Shown here: piece by piece, positions 1-8,219 of the stretch
Layout: each line of letters begins with the position of its first letter
Numbering within the stretch: the first letter of the stretch is position 1
Assembly: GCA_030042335.1 (NCBI GenBank)
Contig: JASHZW010000048.1
Span: 1-11,713 of the forward strand
Origin: Nitrososphaerales archaeon
Lineage (GTDB): Archaea; Thermoproteota; Nitrososphaeria; Nitrososphaerales; UBA183
Direction of reading: 5' to 3'
Length of the DNA: 11,713 nucleotides
Notes under the pieces: generated by a model
Database searches by the model: none
The model's input: the letters and a program-made list of their open reading frames with translations, nothing else
What the model was told of the DNA's origin: nothing
Translations under genes and position numbers: made by a program

Positions 1-326
1 TGTCGCGAGGTCCTGACGTACAGCTTCCCACTTTCGACGAGGGACTGTTCCTCAATCTGACGGGTGAGGTTGAGCACGAGTCTCCCCAAGTTGGTGACGG
101 TGTACTTCCTCTCCTGGCGGTTGAGCTGGATGAGCAGCTGCCTGACGAGCTTCCTCAGGTGATACGCAAACTTTCCGGACTCTTTCTTCGACTTGAAGCC
201 GGCGAGGGTTTTCAGGGCGCTGTAGGTGAGTGGTCCCTTCACGTTCAGGATTTTGAGAATCTCGAGTCTTTGTGGAGAGGCGATAACGCTGTAGATGGTC
301 TTGACTCTTCGGGGCGCTGCTTGCAA
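1..326 (-). CDS. Winged-helix (ArsR-like) DNA-binding regulator, 3' end cut off by window edge
   Basis: The minus strand encodes 108 visible residues with no stop before the window edge. Residues about 9-85 read as an archaeal winged helix-turn-helix: a first helix with SVIASPQRLEILKIL, then GPLTYSALKTLAGF, a recognition helix KFAYHLRKL, and a wing ERKYTVTNLGRLVL. This fits ArsR-type transcription regulators. The visible end (IEEQSLVESGKLYVRTS) suggests a further domain outside the window; relatives I recall carry an ATP-cone there, but this cannot be seen. The only start in this frame is TTG at 326-324, about 25 bases after a TATA-like element at 358-351, which suggests a leaderless message. 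An ATG at 333-331 lies one frame away, so a one-base error in the CCCC run just downstream is an alternative. The gene follows the ATP synthase operon on the same strand but seems to have its own promoter. The fold is fairly certain; the target is unknown. Confidence 0.75.
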   Translation of the reverse strand, partial: MQAAPRRVKTIYSVIASPQRLEILKILNVKGPLTYSALKTLAGFKSKKESGKFAYHLRKLVRQLLIQLNRQERKYTVTNLGRLVLNLTRQIEEQSLVESGKLYVRTSR

Positions 327-350
327 GCAGCATCCGGTTCGAGGTCAAAT

Positions 351-358
351 GTATTAAA
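351..358 (-). promoter_or_regulatory. TATA-like box for the winged-helix gene
   Basis: The minus strand reads TTTAATAC here, between the stop of subunit I (384) and the winged-helix frame. Archaeal transcription starts about 26 bases downstream of the TATA centre, which would be near base 328, almost on the TTG at 326. A short inverted repeat (GTTTT-GCC-AAAAC, 372-384) precedes it and overlaps the last base of the subunit I stop codon. It could help end the operon transcript, but it is weak. Confidence 0.4.
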
Positions 359-383
359 CTAATCGTGCGTGGTTTTGCCAAAA

Positions 384-2453
384 CTAGCTAGTTGGCTTCG
401 GTTCAGTCATTTCCACTTGGCTGAGGGTGTAAATCCTCTTGCCTTTGAACGGGACAAAGAGCTTGGCCTGCCCCTCGTAGAACTTAGAGAAGTACTCCAC
501 GAAGAGAAGCCTTGCCCCCTGTATACCAGGCTCGAAAAGGGCGAGTACGATATTGAAGAGTTGACCGACGACAAGAAGTACGATTCCGGCAATCGCGAAA
601 CCGATTGCGGACCCGGTCACCGTCCCGCTCTGGAAGAGGGGAGATGCTAGACCCTCAAACTGGGAGTTGACGACGAGGGCGAAGCCTATCGAGGCCAGTA
701 GTATGCCGGTAAGCCTGGTGAATGAGAGGATATGACTGACGATGGACGGGAGCTCAATCAGCGCCTGTCCTCCCTCGCCGTAGGCGATGAGTCCAACACC
801 GACAATCACCATACCGATGTATGCTCCGCCGAGAGGATTCGACGAGAAGTTCACGGCATCACTCAGGGACTTTAGGTGAAGGACCAAGAGCCCGAAGAGG
901 CTTATCCCCCAGGCGACGCAGAGCCAGCCAAACTTGCCTACGATGTGCCGGTTCTCCTTCTCCCAATATTTGTTGATCATACCCATCACGAGCCCGAGGG
1001 ACACGAAGAATAGCCCCACGTAGCCGCTGAACTTGAGCAGCGTCTTGAGACCGTAGGTCGACAGCGGATCGAGGAAGGCACCATCGGTTATGAGGTAGCC
1101 AGGGAGGCCGATGTGCATGTTCTTGTCCATGTACGAGAAGAGATACTGATTCAGGTGGAAGCCGAAGTAGGCGTTGAAGAGGAAGCCGAAGATGATGCCC
1201 ATTATGGCGCCGGGAATCATGGCCATGGCCAGCTTCCGGAATTGCGCAGGCTGGAATATTGAGCGCCCGAATCTTCTCAGGGCGCCGGGAATCACCGTCT
1301 TTGTTCCTGGATGCTCGACCCTCCGCTTTATCCAGAGGGCGATCGCGAGTATGACGATGCCGTAGCCCACGTCGCCCAGCATCAGGCCGAAGAATATCGG
1401 AAAGACGAACGCGAATATCAGCGTGGGGTCGAACTCGTCATACTGGGGAGGAGTGAGAACCCGCGTGAAGGACTCGAAGAATTTGAGCTGTTTGGGTGCT
1501 TCCATCAGGGTCGGGGGCTTCCCGTCTCCCTCTATCTTGAAGAGCATCGCGGATTTGCTCTGGCGTACGAGGGCGTTGCTCAACACCGGGACCTTCTTTT
1601 CAGGGACCCATCCCTCTAAGACGAAACTGCTCTCGGTGAATCCGATATTACTGGTGACTTCCAGGACCCTCGCCTCTATGGAGAGTTCTTCCTCGACCGC
1701 CGTCAGGAGACCGTAGTTCTTCTGGGAAATCTGCAGGAGACCCCGGTTCACCTCGGCAAGTTCCGATTCGGCTGCGGCGGTCTCCTTCTGAAGGGTCGCA
1801 AGAATCTCGTTGACAGTACCCTTCATGGGCGGGACACGTTCGAGCCGGATGTCAGCTGCCTGTATCACGGCCCCGAACTTCTCAAGCTCGGAGTTCGGGA
1901 CGATCACGACAACCCTGACGGGGTCGGTCCCGGCAGACTGCATCATGACACCCTGGACCGATGATATATCAGTCCTCAGCTTGTCGTACGCTTCCTGCGA
2001 GAGGCCGCCGAAGAATGAGGCCGCACTCTCGAGGTCGAGCACGCTCAGGTCCGCCTGGATGAAATCGAGGTTCTTGACCAAGCCCGTCCTGTTCTTCAGA
2101 TCGTCGAGACGGGACAGGGTTCTCTCCTGTCTCTGCTTCAGCGAGGCAACGTCCTTATCGATCTGAATCGATTTGGATACGTCTATCAGGTCCGTCAGCG
2201 AGACGAAACCTCTCTTGTCATCAACCTTGGCAGGAGGCAAGGCGGACATCAAGGACTTGATCCTGAGAAGCTCTTCTGAGACCTCCCTGGACGCGGTGTT
2301 ATCGACGTCGGCTTTCAGCTCTGAAGCTACACCTTTCGACAGGGGTTCTATCTGGACCACGCCGAGGTCGTGCAGCAGGGAGACGACCCTCTGCCTTTCC
2401 TCGCGAAGGCCGACGATGGCGACCCTCTGCATCTCGGCGGGCTTTAGCAGCAA
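384..2453 (-). CDS. atpI: A-type ATP synthase subunit I (membrane stator, subunit a homologue)
   Basis: This is the membrane stator subunit, which forms the ion half-channels facing the K ring and anchors the peripheral stalks. It has 689 residues, close to the 620-700 usual for the family. Residues 1-330 are the soluble arm, with long helices around 95-125 and 214-245. The membrane half begins after PPQYDEFDPT (335-344) and has the family hallmark FFGLMLGDVGYG (354-365), then about seven or eight hydrophobic segments. SFTRLTGILLA (577-587) holds Arg580, matching the essential arginine that interacts with the ring carboxylate. The C-terminus has FVEYFSKFYEG (651-661). The start is TTG at 2453, two bases after the H stop. 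It is preferred over ATG at 2432 because family members usually begin with a short stretch before the conserved M-x-R-V-A-I-V-G strand, which the TTG provides. Last gene of the operon. Confidence 0.95.
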   Translation of the reverse strand: MLLKPAEMQRVAIVGLREERQRVVSLLHDLGVVQIEPLSKGVASELKADVDNTASREVSEELLRIKSLMSALPPAKVDDKRGFVSLTDLIDVSKSIQIDKDVASLKQRQERTLSRLDDLKNRTGLVKNLDFIQADLSVLDLESAASFFGGLSQEAYDKLRTDISSVQGVMMQSAGTDPVRVVVIVPNSELEKFGAVIQAADIRLERVPPMKGTVNEILATLQKETAAAESELAEVNRGLLQISQKNYGLLTAVEEELSIEARVLEVTSNIGFTESSFVLEGWVPEKKVPVLSNALVRQSKSAMLFKIEGDGKPPTLMEAPKQLKFFESFTRVLTPPQYDEFDPTLIFAFVFPIFFGLMLGDVGYGIVILAIALWIKRRVEHPGTKTVIPGALRRFGRSIFQPAQFRKLAMAMIPGAIMGIIFGFLFNAYFGFHLNQYLFSYMDKNMHIGLPGYLITDGAFLDPLSTYGLKTLLKFSGYVGLFFVSLGLVMGMINKYWEKENRHIVGKFGWLCVAWGISLFGLLVLHLKSLSDAVNFSSNPLGGAYIGMVIVGVGLIAYGEGGQALIELPSIVSHILSFTRLTGILLASIGFALVVNSQFEGLASPLFQSGTVTGSAIGFAIAGIVLLVVGQLFNIVLALFEPGIQGARLLFVEYFSKFYEGQAKLFVPFKGKRIYTLSQVEMTEPKPTS

Positions 2454-2455
2454 GG

Positions 2456-2788
2456 TTACTCACTCTTGAATTCCGAGAAAACTATATCGTCGATTGCATG
2501 CTGAAACTCCTTCTTGCTAAGCCTGCGCGACGCTATGACATCGGCCTGCCTCCTACTCGACTCGAGAAGAGACTCGGCGTCTTTCTGTGCCAACTCCTTG
2601 GCGCTCTCGACCTCGTTCGTGACGTAGAGTTCAGCGTCTTTCTTCGCGACCTCGATTGACTCGTCCGACACCTGCTCGAGGTCGTGAAGTTCGGCCTCGA
2701 GAGACTTCTTCTTCTCGGCGACTTCGCGGTTGCTGGCCTCTTCGGCGTCTTTGATTCTTTTCAGCGTCTCAGTGTAGTTCGTCGACAT
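2456..2788 (-). CDS. atpH: A-type ATP synthase subunit H-like peripheral stalk coiled coil
   Basis: A small, highly charged, almost entirely helical protein of 110 residues, rich in Glu, Lys, Ala and Ser, with no membrane segment. Size, composition and position directly before subunit I match AhaH/subunit H (the G-subunit counterpart). In known enzymes this pairs with the N-terminal helix of E to form the peripheral stalk that stops the A3B3 head from turning. Sequence identity in such coiled coils is low, so the call rests mainly on context and composition. An upstream in-frame TTG (2800) overlaps the stop of the preceding gene. I prefer the ATG at 2788, eight bases after that stop, because it is a standard codon and the protein then begins MSTNYTETLKRIKDAEE, a normal helix start. 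The stop lies two bases before the subunit I start, so the two are probably translated together. Confidence 0.8.
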   Translation of the reverse strand: MSTNYTETLKRIKDAEEASNREVAEKKKSLEAELHDLEQVSDESIEVAKKDAELYVTNEVESAKELAQKDAESLLESSRRQADVIASRRLSKKEFQHAIDDIVFSEFKSE

Positions 2789-2796
2789 GACTAAAC

Positions 2797-2991
2797 TCAA
2801 AACCTCGTCACTATCAGCAGGACCAGCGCTGCCGCTGCTGCTATCTTGGCGACGATGAAGCCTATCCTGATGAGGTAGAACTGCTTCTGCTGCTTGTTCA
2901 CGAATCCCCTCGGAACGGGCTTTTGCTTGACCGGTGGCTTGGCCCAGTAGTAGGGAGGCAGCCCCATGGGCTTCTCCGTCTTGTCACTCAT
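2797..2991 (-). CDS. Small proline-rich, C-terminally membrane-anchored protein of unknown function
   Basis: A 64-residue protein that I do not recognise. Residues 1-42 are hydrophilic, basic and rich in proline and aromatics (GLPPYYWAKPPVKQKPVPRG at 10-29). Residues about 43-63 form one hydrophobic helix (LIRIGFIVAKIAAAAALVLL) ending in VTRF. The shape suggests a tail-anchored protein with its N-terminal part in the cytoplasm. ATG at 2991 overlaps the end of subunit D by eight bases and follows a GGGAGAAGG stretch, a reasonable ribosome site; an in-frame ATG at 3012 lies deeper inside D and is less likely. The frame is real by context: tight coupling on both sides in the middle of the ATP synthase operon. 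An accessory membrane subunit, assembly factor or stalk anchor is possible, but that is inference from position only. Confidence 0.7.
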   Translation of the reverse strand: MSDKTEKPMGLPPYYWAKPPVKQKPVPRGFVNKQQKQFYLIRIGFIVAKIAAAAALVLLIVTRF

Positions 2992-3601
2992 CGCCTTCTC
3001 CCGACAATTCACGTTCCGCCATCTTCCTCTTCACTGTCTTCAGTTTGGTGAAACTCTCCCTCTCCATCTCGTCGAACCTGAACTTGATGTACCTGGCGTT
3101 CGCCTGGAGCCTCGGAATGAGCACATTCTCTATGGCATTGGACCTCCGCTTTGTCTTCTCGATTTCCATGAGCAACTTCCTCAGCGCGGTCTCCTTCTCG
3201 GCCACGTTCAGGACCATCTGGTGCACATCTTGGAAGGATTTTATCGCCTGATTGACGGAAGCGGGAATCTCAAGGAGATACTCCTGCCCTGCCTGTCCAG
3301 AACTCACGGAGGTGACCTCAGGAATCTTTACGCCCATCACGTTCTTGCTCTTCAGGGTGAGTTCGTGCAGCCTCGGGATTCGCATCGACTCGTACTCTAG
3401 CCGCAGTGGCCCTACGAACATCTCGGTGCTGTGTATCCCCTCGTATCCCTTGATGAGCTTCGCCTGGAGCCCGCTCCTCAAGTCCGCGACAGTCTTGCTC
3501 ATGTTGAAGAACTCCAGGATCAACGCTGACCTCTTTAGCTTGAGCAACTTGAGGCCCTTGCGGGAAATCGCAATCCTCCTGATGGTCCTCAGGTACTCCA
3601 T
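2984..3601 (-). CDS. atpD: A-type ATP synthase subunit D (central rotor shaft)
   Basis: Subunit D forms the coiled-coil shaft that turns inside the A3B3 head and, with F and C, passes rotation to the membrane ring. The 205 residues hold two long helices (about 1-72 and 116-195) around a small middle part, as in known D subunits, and the family signature EIEKTKRRSNAIENVLIP (146-163). The coordinates use the first ATG. However, the frame stays open upstream to the B stop, and the codons just before the ATG read N-V-K-P-T-R, the conserved start region of archaeal D subunits (typically M...VKPTR-M/S-E-L). None of those codons is ATG, GTG or TTG; ATT at 3622-3620 or ATC at 3640-3638 are candidates. 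The true protein is therefore probably about 7-13 residues longer. The 3' end overlaps the small membrane protein gene. Confidence 0.93.
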   Translation of the reverse strand: MEYLRTIRRIAISRKGLKLLKLKRSALILEFFNMSKTVADLRSGLQAKLIKGYEGIHSTEMFVGPLRLEYESMRIPRLHELTLKSKNVMGVKIPEVTSVSSGQAGQEYLLEIPASVNQAIKSFQDVHQMVLNVAEKETALRKLLMEIEKTKRRSNAIENVLIPRLQANARYIKFRFDEMERESFTKLKTVKRKMAERELSGEGDE

Positions 3602-3646
3602 CCGCGTCGGTTTGACGTTAATCGCTGTGGGCAGTTCGATCGCGTC
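3602..3646 (-). other. atpD: In-frame 5' extension of subunit D lacking a standard start codon
   Basis: These 45 bases separate the B stop (TAG, 3649-3647) from the first ATG of D. They are in frame with D and translate as D-A-I-E-L-P-T-A-I-N-V-K-P-T-R. The last six residues match the conserved N-terminus of archaeal D subunits, so at least part of the stretch is coding. There is no clear ribosome site before either the ATG or the candidate ATT/ATC codons. Other junctions of this operon are 16 bases or less, which also argues for a start closer to the B stop. Confidence 0.6.
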
Positions 3647-5035
3647 CTATTGTGTTGTGGTTCTCTTCCTGTACTTCTCTATGAGCTCGGGCTTGATCCT
3701 CTTGATCTCGGAGTCCGAGAGCGGCTCGATGACCTGCCACCCGATGTCCAGCGTCTGCTCGATGCTGCGGTCCTCATTCACTCCCTGTCTCACGAACATG
3801 TTCTCGAACCGCTGGGCGACCTTCAGGAACTTCCTGTCGGTCTCGCTGAGCGCTTCTTCACCGACGATCGCAGAGAGGGCACGGACATCCTTGCCCTGCG
3901 CGTAAGAGGCGTACAGCTGGTCTGCCATTCCTCTGTGGTCCTCCCTTGTGCGCTTTGGGCCGATTCCCTGGTTCATGAGTCTGGAAAGGCTCTCGAGGAC
4001 GTCGATGGGCGGGTAGATTCCCGCGCGGTCGAGGTCCCTGCTGACGTAGATCTGTCCTTCGGTAATATACCCGGTGAGGTCTGGGATGGGGTGCGTCTTG
4101 TCGTCGGCCGGCATCGTCAGTATCGGAATCTGAGTGATAGAGCCCTTCCTGCCCTTGATCTTGCCGGCGCGCTCGTAGATGGTCGCGAGGTCGGTGTAGG
4201 TGTAACCCGGATAGCCTCTCCTTCCGGGGACCTCACTCCTGGCCGCCGATATTTCTCTGAGCGACTCGCAGTAGTTGGTCATATCGGTGAGAATGACGAG
4301 CACATGGCTCTCTCTCTCGTAGGCGAGATACTCCGCCGTCGTGAGAGCGAGCCTTGGTGTCAGTATGCGTTCCATCGAAGGGTCGGAGGAGAGGTTCAGG
4401 AAGAGGACGGTCCTCTCCAAGGCGCCTGTCTCCTCGAACTGGCGGATGAAGAAGTTCGCCTCCTCGCTGGTTATCCCCATCGCAGCGAAGACGACGGAGA
4501 AATTCTCGGAAGAGCTGAGGACCTTCGCCTGCCTGGCAATCTGCGCCGCAAGTAGATTGTGCGGAAGCCCAGCCGCTGAGAAGAGCGGAAGCTTCTGGCC
4601 CCTGACGAGGGTGTTCATGCCGTCGATGGTCGAAATCCCAGTCTGAATGAACTCGGATGGTTCTTCTCTGCTGTAGGGGTTTATGCCGGAGCCGACTATC
4701 TCGACCTTGGTCTTGGAGACTATCGCCGGACCACTGTCCCTCGGGTTTCCGAGCCCGTTGAAGACACGTCCCAGCATCTCGTCCGAGACGGAGATTCTTG
4801 CGGTTTCGCCGAGGAAACGCACAGAGGTCCCTTCCGTGCTGAGTCCGAGCGTGGAGCCGAAGACCTGGACCACCGCCAGGCCTGCGCCGGCGTCGAGGAC
4901 CTGTCCGCGTACCCTTTCGCCAAGGGCGTTGGTGACCTCGACCATCTCTCCATAAGCCGCGTTCTCCACCTTCTTCACGAAGAGGAGCGGGCCGGCTACC
5001 TGAGAGACAGTCTTGTAAGAGACTGGTTGCTGCAT
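3647..5035 (-). CDS. atpB: A-type ATP synthase subunit B (non-catalytic nucleotide-binding head subunit)
   Basis: The B subunit alternates with A in the A3B3 hexamer and forms the non-catalytic nucleotide sites. The 462 residues match the family length (about 455-470). In place of a Walker A motif there is SAAGLPHN (153-160), the usual degenerate B form. Other hallmarks are [20 protein letters not shown] (269-288), [20 protein letters not shown] (300-319) and SRLMNQGIG (351-359), whose Arg352 matches the arginine that reaches into the catalytic site of A. The start at ATG 5035 is well supported: GGAGGT lies at 5050-5045, nine bases upstream, the ATG shares one base with the TAA of A, and the protein then begins normally before [11 protein letters not shown] longer frame to 5131 only extends into A in another frame. 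Confidence 0.97.
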   Translation of the reverse strand: MQQPVSYKTVSQVAGPLLFVKKVENAAYGEMVEVTNALGERVRGQVLDAGAGLAVVQVFGSTLGLSTEGTSVRFLGETARISVSDEMLGRVFNGLGNPRDSGPAIVSKTKVEIVGSGINPYSREEPSEFIQTGISTIDGMNTLVRGQKLPLFSAAGLPHNLLAAQIARQAKVLSSSENFSVVFAAMGITSEEANFFIRQFEETGALERTVLFLNLSSDPSMERILTPRLALTTAEYLAYERESHVLVILTDMTNYCESLREISAARSEVPGRRGYPGYTYTDLATIYERAGKIKGRKGSITQIPILTMPADDKTHPIPDLTGYITEGQIYVSRDLDRAGIYPPIDVLESLSRLMNQGIGPKRTREDHRGMADQLYASYAQGKDVRALSAIVGEEALSETDRKFLKVAQRFENMFVRQGVNEDRSIEQTLDIGWQVIEPLSDSEIKRIKPELIEKYRKRTTTQ

Positions 5036-6804
5036 TAGACCTTTACCTCCTGCACCAGTGCACCGAACTGCTGTGTCATGTCGTTGTTGATGTCCTGGAT
5101 GAGTGCCTCGGTCTGGTCTTCCGGAGTCCACTTTATCCTGGCTATCTTCGTCTTCACGGGCAGCGTGGCGATCTGGGCAGCCTGAGCCCCTGACTTTATT
5201 GCGTCGGCCTCCATCTTTCCAAAGTCGAGAATTGTCTTCAACATGAGGTACTGCTTCCGAACGGATGTGTACGTGTCGACCGGATCGTAGGCACTCTGCT
5301 GGAGGTAGTCCTCCCTTATGCTCTTGGCGACATCCATGACTCCTTTCTCCGATTCGGGGAGCGCATCGTAGCCGACGAGCTGGACGATATCTTGGAGCTC
5401 CGCCTCCTTCTGGAGGATCCCGAGGGCTTCGGTACGCATGTCCGGGAAGTCCTTGCCCACCGACTGCTGGTACCAGCCGCGGAGGTCGTCGGTGTAGAGC
5501 GAGTAGCTGGTGAGCCAGTTGATCGACGGGAAGTGACGCCTAGCTGCGAGACTTGCGTCGAGAGCCCAGAAGACCCTTGTGACCCTTAGCGTGTTCTGCG
5601 AGACCGGCTCGGAGAAGTCTCCGCCCGGTGGTGACACGGCTCCGACCACGGTGACCGAGCCGACCCTCTCGTCTGGTGACAGCGCCACCACCTTGCCCGA
5701 GCGCTCGTAGAACTCGGCGAGTCTGCTTCCAAGGTACGCGGGGTACCCCTCTTCGCCGGGCATCTCTTCGAGTCTGCCCGAAATCTCTCTCAGCGCCTCG
5801 GCCCAGCGTGAAGTGCTGTCCGCCATGAGTGCCACGTCATAGCCCATGTCCCTGTAGTACTCGGCTATCGTGATGCCGGTGTAGATGCTGGCTTCCCGCG
5901 CCGCGACGGGCATGTTCGAGGTGTTGGCCACGAGTATGGTCCTTTCCATGAGCGGCCTCTTGGAGCGCGGGTCCTCCAGCTCCGGGAAGGTCGCGAGCAC
6001 CTCCGTCATCTCGTTCCCTCTCTCTCCACATCCGACGTAGACGATGATCCTGCTGTCACTCCACTTCGCTAGCTGCTGCTGCGAGACAGTCTTGCCCGAA
6101 CCGAACGGGCCCGGGATGGCCGCGGTGCCTCCCTTTGCGACTGGGAAGAAGGTGTCGAAGACCCTCTGCCCGGTAAGCAGCGGCGTGTCCGGAGGCAGCT
6201 TACGCGTTATCGGTCTTGGAGTCCTTACCCTCCATTTGCTCGCGAGGAAGATTTCGACGTCCCCGGTCTGTGTCTTGACCTTCGCCACCGCTTCCCTGAT
6301 CGTGAACTTGCCCGCCTTGATGTCCCTCAGCTCTCCGCTGACACCCGGAGGAATCATTATCTTGTGTGAGACGAGCTGGGTCTCCTGCACTGTTCCGATT
6401 ATTTCTCCTTCCGAGACCTTATCGCCGTTCTTCTTGAGGGGGACGAAGTCCCACTTCTTGGTCTCGTCGAGAGCAGGTATGATGAGACCTCTGCTGATGA
6501 AGTCTCCGCTCTTTTCCTTGAGGATGTTCAGAGGCCTCTGAATTCCGTCGTAGATGGATGTGAGAAGGCCAGGGCCGAGCTCCACCGAGAGCGCCTGACC
6601 CGTGTTGACGACTTTCTCGCCTGGTTTGACGCCTGTCGTGTCCTCGTAAATCTGGAGAATCGCCCTCTCTCCTTCGAGCTTGATGACCTCCCCTACAAGA
6701 CCCAGCTCGCCGACCCTGACGACGTCGAACATCTTTGCACCTTCCAGTCCCTTCGATGTCACCACTGGACCGGTGACTCTGACTATTGTTCCTTCTTTCA
6801 TCAT
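5035..6804 (-). CDS. atpA: A-type ATP synthase subunit A (catalytic subunit)
   Basis: The catalytic head subunit makes or hydrolyses ATP at the A/B interface. The 589 residues match the family (about 575-595) and include the A-specific non-homologous insert (about 110-190) that separates A/V-type from F-type subunits. The Walker A motif GPFGSGKT is at 232-239, with Lys238 and Thr239 for phosphate and magnesium. GERGNEM (260-266) supplies the catalytic Glu261. [20 protein letters not shown] (328-347) and [10 protein letters not shown] (349-358) are also standard. All key residues are present and there is no intein. The start overlaps the F stop (ATGA). Two ATGs stand side by side (6804 and 6801) after a GGTGA stretch, so the first residue is uncertain by one. 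Confidence 0.98.
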   Translation of the reverse strand: MMKEGTIVRVTGPVVTSKGLEGAKMFDVVRVGELGLVGEVIKLEGERAILQIYEDTTGVKPGEKVVNTGQALSVELGPGLLTSIYDGIQRPLNILKEKSGDFISRGLIIPALDETKKWDFVPLKKNGDKVSEGEIIGTVQETQLVSHKIMIPPGVSGELRDIKAGKFTIREAVAKVKTQTGDVEIFLASKWRVRTPRPITRKLPPDTPLLTGQRVFDTFFPVAKGGTAAIPGPFGSGKTVSQQQLAKWSDSRIIVYVGCGERGNEMTEVLATFPELEDPRSKRPLMERTILVANTSNMPVAAREASIYTGITIAEYYRDMGYDVALMADSTSRWAEALREISGRLEEMPGEEGYPAYLGSRLAEFYERSGKVVALSPDERVGSVTVVGAVSPPGGDFSEPVSQNTLRVTRVFWALDASLAARRHFPSINWLTSYSLYTDDLRGWYQQSVGKDFPDMRTEALGILQKEAELQDIVQLVGYDALPESEKGVMDVAKSIREDYLQQSAYDPVDTYTSVRKQYLMLKTILDFGKMEADAIKSGAQAAQIATLPVKTKIARIKWTPEDQTEALIQDINNDMTQQFGALVQEVKV

Positions 6805-7145
6805 GCACTCACCTTAAGGTCGACTCCGAGAACCCGCCTGGCCAAGATTGCCAAGGACTCTTCCTGTCCCGCCGCTGAATCAATCGGCGGCATGAAGACG
6901 ACGAGAGGTATTATCGACGACTCGAGCTTCTCGCGGGCCGAGGGAGAAAGGGCCTTCCTTACCTCGTTACTGGCAATAATCAGTCCATGCCCGTTCGCGT
7001 TGAACAGGTCCATAATCACCTTCTGCGCATCCTCCTTCGTGGTGATGAAGGCGTCCTCGACTCCGAGCAGGCGATAGCCGAGGACCAGCTCCCGGTCACC
7101 CACCACTGCAATCTTTCCGCTCTGGGTCGTGGTTCTTCCACTCAT
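6801..7145 (-). CDS. atpF: A-type ATP synthase subunit F (central stalk)
   Basis: Subunit F binds D and C in the central stalk and can influence activity through its mobile C-terminus. The 114 residues are near the usual 100-115. The N-terminal half shows the family Rossmann-like start: [20 protein letters not shown] (11-30), then the strand GLIIAS (54-59). The C-terminal half has [10 protein letters not shown] (78-87) and a helix carrying the end of the protein. ATG at 7145 starts four bases after the C stop. The 3' end overlaps the start of A by four bases. Residues 1-10 are a little longer than in many relatives, but no later ATG fits. Confidence 0.95.
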   Translation of the reverse strand: MSGRTTTQSGKIAVVGDRELVLGYRLLGVEDAFITTKEDAQKVIMDLFNANGHGLIIASNEVRKALSPSAREKLESSIIPLVVFMPPIDSAAGQEESLAILARRVLGVDLKVSA

Positions 7146-7149
7146 TTTC

Positions 7150-8214
7150 TCAGCTCGATAGAATTATTGACCTTATGTATTCTTCGGTCATGCCATACTG
7201 CTTCGCGTAGGTTATTCTCCTGATGTTCTGCCTCTCGAACTCAGCCTGCAGGACGAAGGAGAAGACGGAGGTTAGTGAGATTGCAAGGCTGCGGAACCTC
7301 GGTACGAACTTGGCCACCATTATCCTGTCCAAGCTCACTTCGAACTCTGTCAGGTCATGGGTCTGCTTGTACCTCTCGAGGGACTCGGTGACCGGGAAGT
7401 TCTGTTCGAACCTCTTGCCGATGTCGCTCGGGTCCGGCGAGGAGTAGGCATCGAGGAGAACGCTTGTGCTTACGAGGCCACCTTCCACGAGGTGCTTGGC
7501 GCACGTCTCTCTGCTCACGTTCGATTCCTTTGCCTTGAGCAGATTGAGGAGGTTCCTTTTCGTTATCTCGGTGCGGAAGTATTCCCTGAGGAGACCTTCA
7601 TCACCCTGCAGGAACCTCAGCTCCTGGAACAGCTTGGAGTAGTAGTAGTTCTCAAGTGCCACCGTGAAGACGCCCAAGTCGTCGGTTTTGCGGAACTCTC
7701 CGAGCTGCTGGAGGAGGATGGCTCCGTATCCGAATTTCACGAGGTAGTTTATCACGCTCTCGACGTCAGGCTGCTGGAGAAGAGTATGCAGCTCGCTGAG
7801 GGGTATCGTGTTGAAAGATAGTCCTACAGGGACGTTCCTCGACGTCACGAGGAATGCCTCCGTCTGCTCGAGGGTTCTCCCTAGGGTCTTGGCGGCTATT
7901 ATGAGTTCGATGTTCTCAATGTCCCACTTGGCGAGGTAGGCCCGCAGGGCGTCCTTGCCGAAAACAGGCGCCGCCTGCAAGGCGATCCGGTTCACGTAGG
8001 TCAGGTGTCTGTTGACGGCTATCTCTATCGACTCCGGAGGCTTGTAGGTTGCCTCGGCTGCTTCGATGTCTGGTCCGTACCACGTCGACTCGAGGCGCTG
8101 GCTAATCTCTGCGACATCCTTCGCCTTGGGCAGCTCGTTAAGCTGGTTCTTGTTGAGAAACTGGAGCGAAAGGACCCTCAGGACGCCGGAGCTCGAGGCG
8201 TACGAGGATTGCAT
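7150..8214 (-). CDS. atpC: A-type ATP synthase subunit C (rotor ring adaptor, V-type d homologue)
   Basis: Subunit C is the funnel-shaped adaptor that joins the D-F shaft to the K ring. The 354 residues agree with the family (about 340-390) and are mostly helical. The N-terminus SYASSSGVLRVLSLQFLNKN (4-23) corresponds to the usual SYAYA-x-A-R-V-R-A-L-x-S-x-L start of C subunits. Internal segments such as ALENYYYSKLFQEL and the closing PRFRSLAISLTSVFSFVLQA-E-F-E-R-Q-N-I-R-R-I segment are typical, including the final E-x-x-N-I-R helix. ATG at 8214 lies five bases after the E stop, with a GGGAG stretch about ten bases upstream. It should not be confused with the F-type ring subunit c. Confidence 0.95.
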   Translation of the reverse strand: MQSSYASSSGVLRVLSLQFLNKNQLNELPKAKDVAEISQRLESTWYGPDIEAAEATYKPPESIEIAVNRHLTYVNRIALQAAPVFGKDALRAYLAKWDIENIELIIAAKTLGRTLEQTEAFLVTSRNVPVGLSFNTIPLSELHTLLQQPDVESVINYLVKFGYGAILLQQLGEFRKTDDLGVFTVALENYYYSKLFQELRFLQGDEGLLREYFRTEITKRNLLNLLKAKESNVSRETCAKHLVEGGLVSTSVLLDAYSSPDPSDIGKRFEQNFPVTESLERYKQTHDLTEFEVSLDRIMVAKFVPRFRSLAISLTSVFSFVLQAEFERQNIRRITYAKQYGMTEEYIRSIILSS

Positions 8215-8219
8215 TGATT

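Noticed and set aside
52..381. Minus-strand frame of 109 residues opening with an ATG before the winged-helix region
   Set aside because: Its translation after the first dozen residues is low-complexity Arg/Glu/His-rich. The neighbouring frame on the same strand gives a clear helix-turn-helix domain.
372..391. Small inverted repeats GTTTT-GCC-AAAAC and CTAGCTAG at the end of subunit I as an operon terminator
   Set aside because: The stem is only five base pairs and the T run is only four bases, so termination here cannot be claimed with confidence.
1311..2469. Several plus-strand open frames opposite subunit I
   Set aside because: They are mirror frames of a well-conserved gene, rich in Ser/Arg, with no motifs and no ribosome sites.
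3650..4555. Plus-strand open frame of about 300 residues
   Set aside because: It lies fully opposite subunit B, whose conserved motifs fix the coding strand. Its translation has no recognisable domain and arises from codon bias in GC-rich DNA.
5036..5131. Longer N-terminus for subunit B
   Set aside because: It runs into subunit A in another frame, while the ATG at 5035 has a strong GGAGGT at the right distance and gives the normal B start.
5035..6804. Possible intein in catalytic subunit A
   Set aside because: The length and the uninterrupted GPFGSGKT and downstream motifs show that no insert is present.
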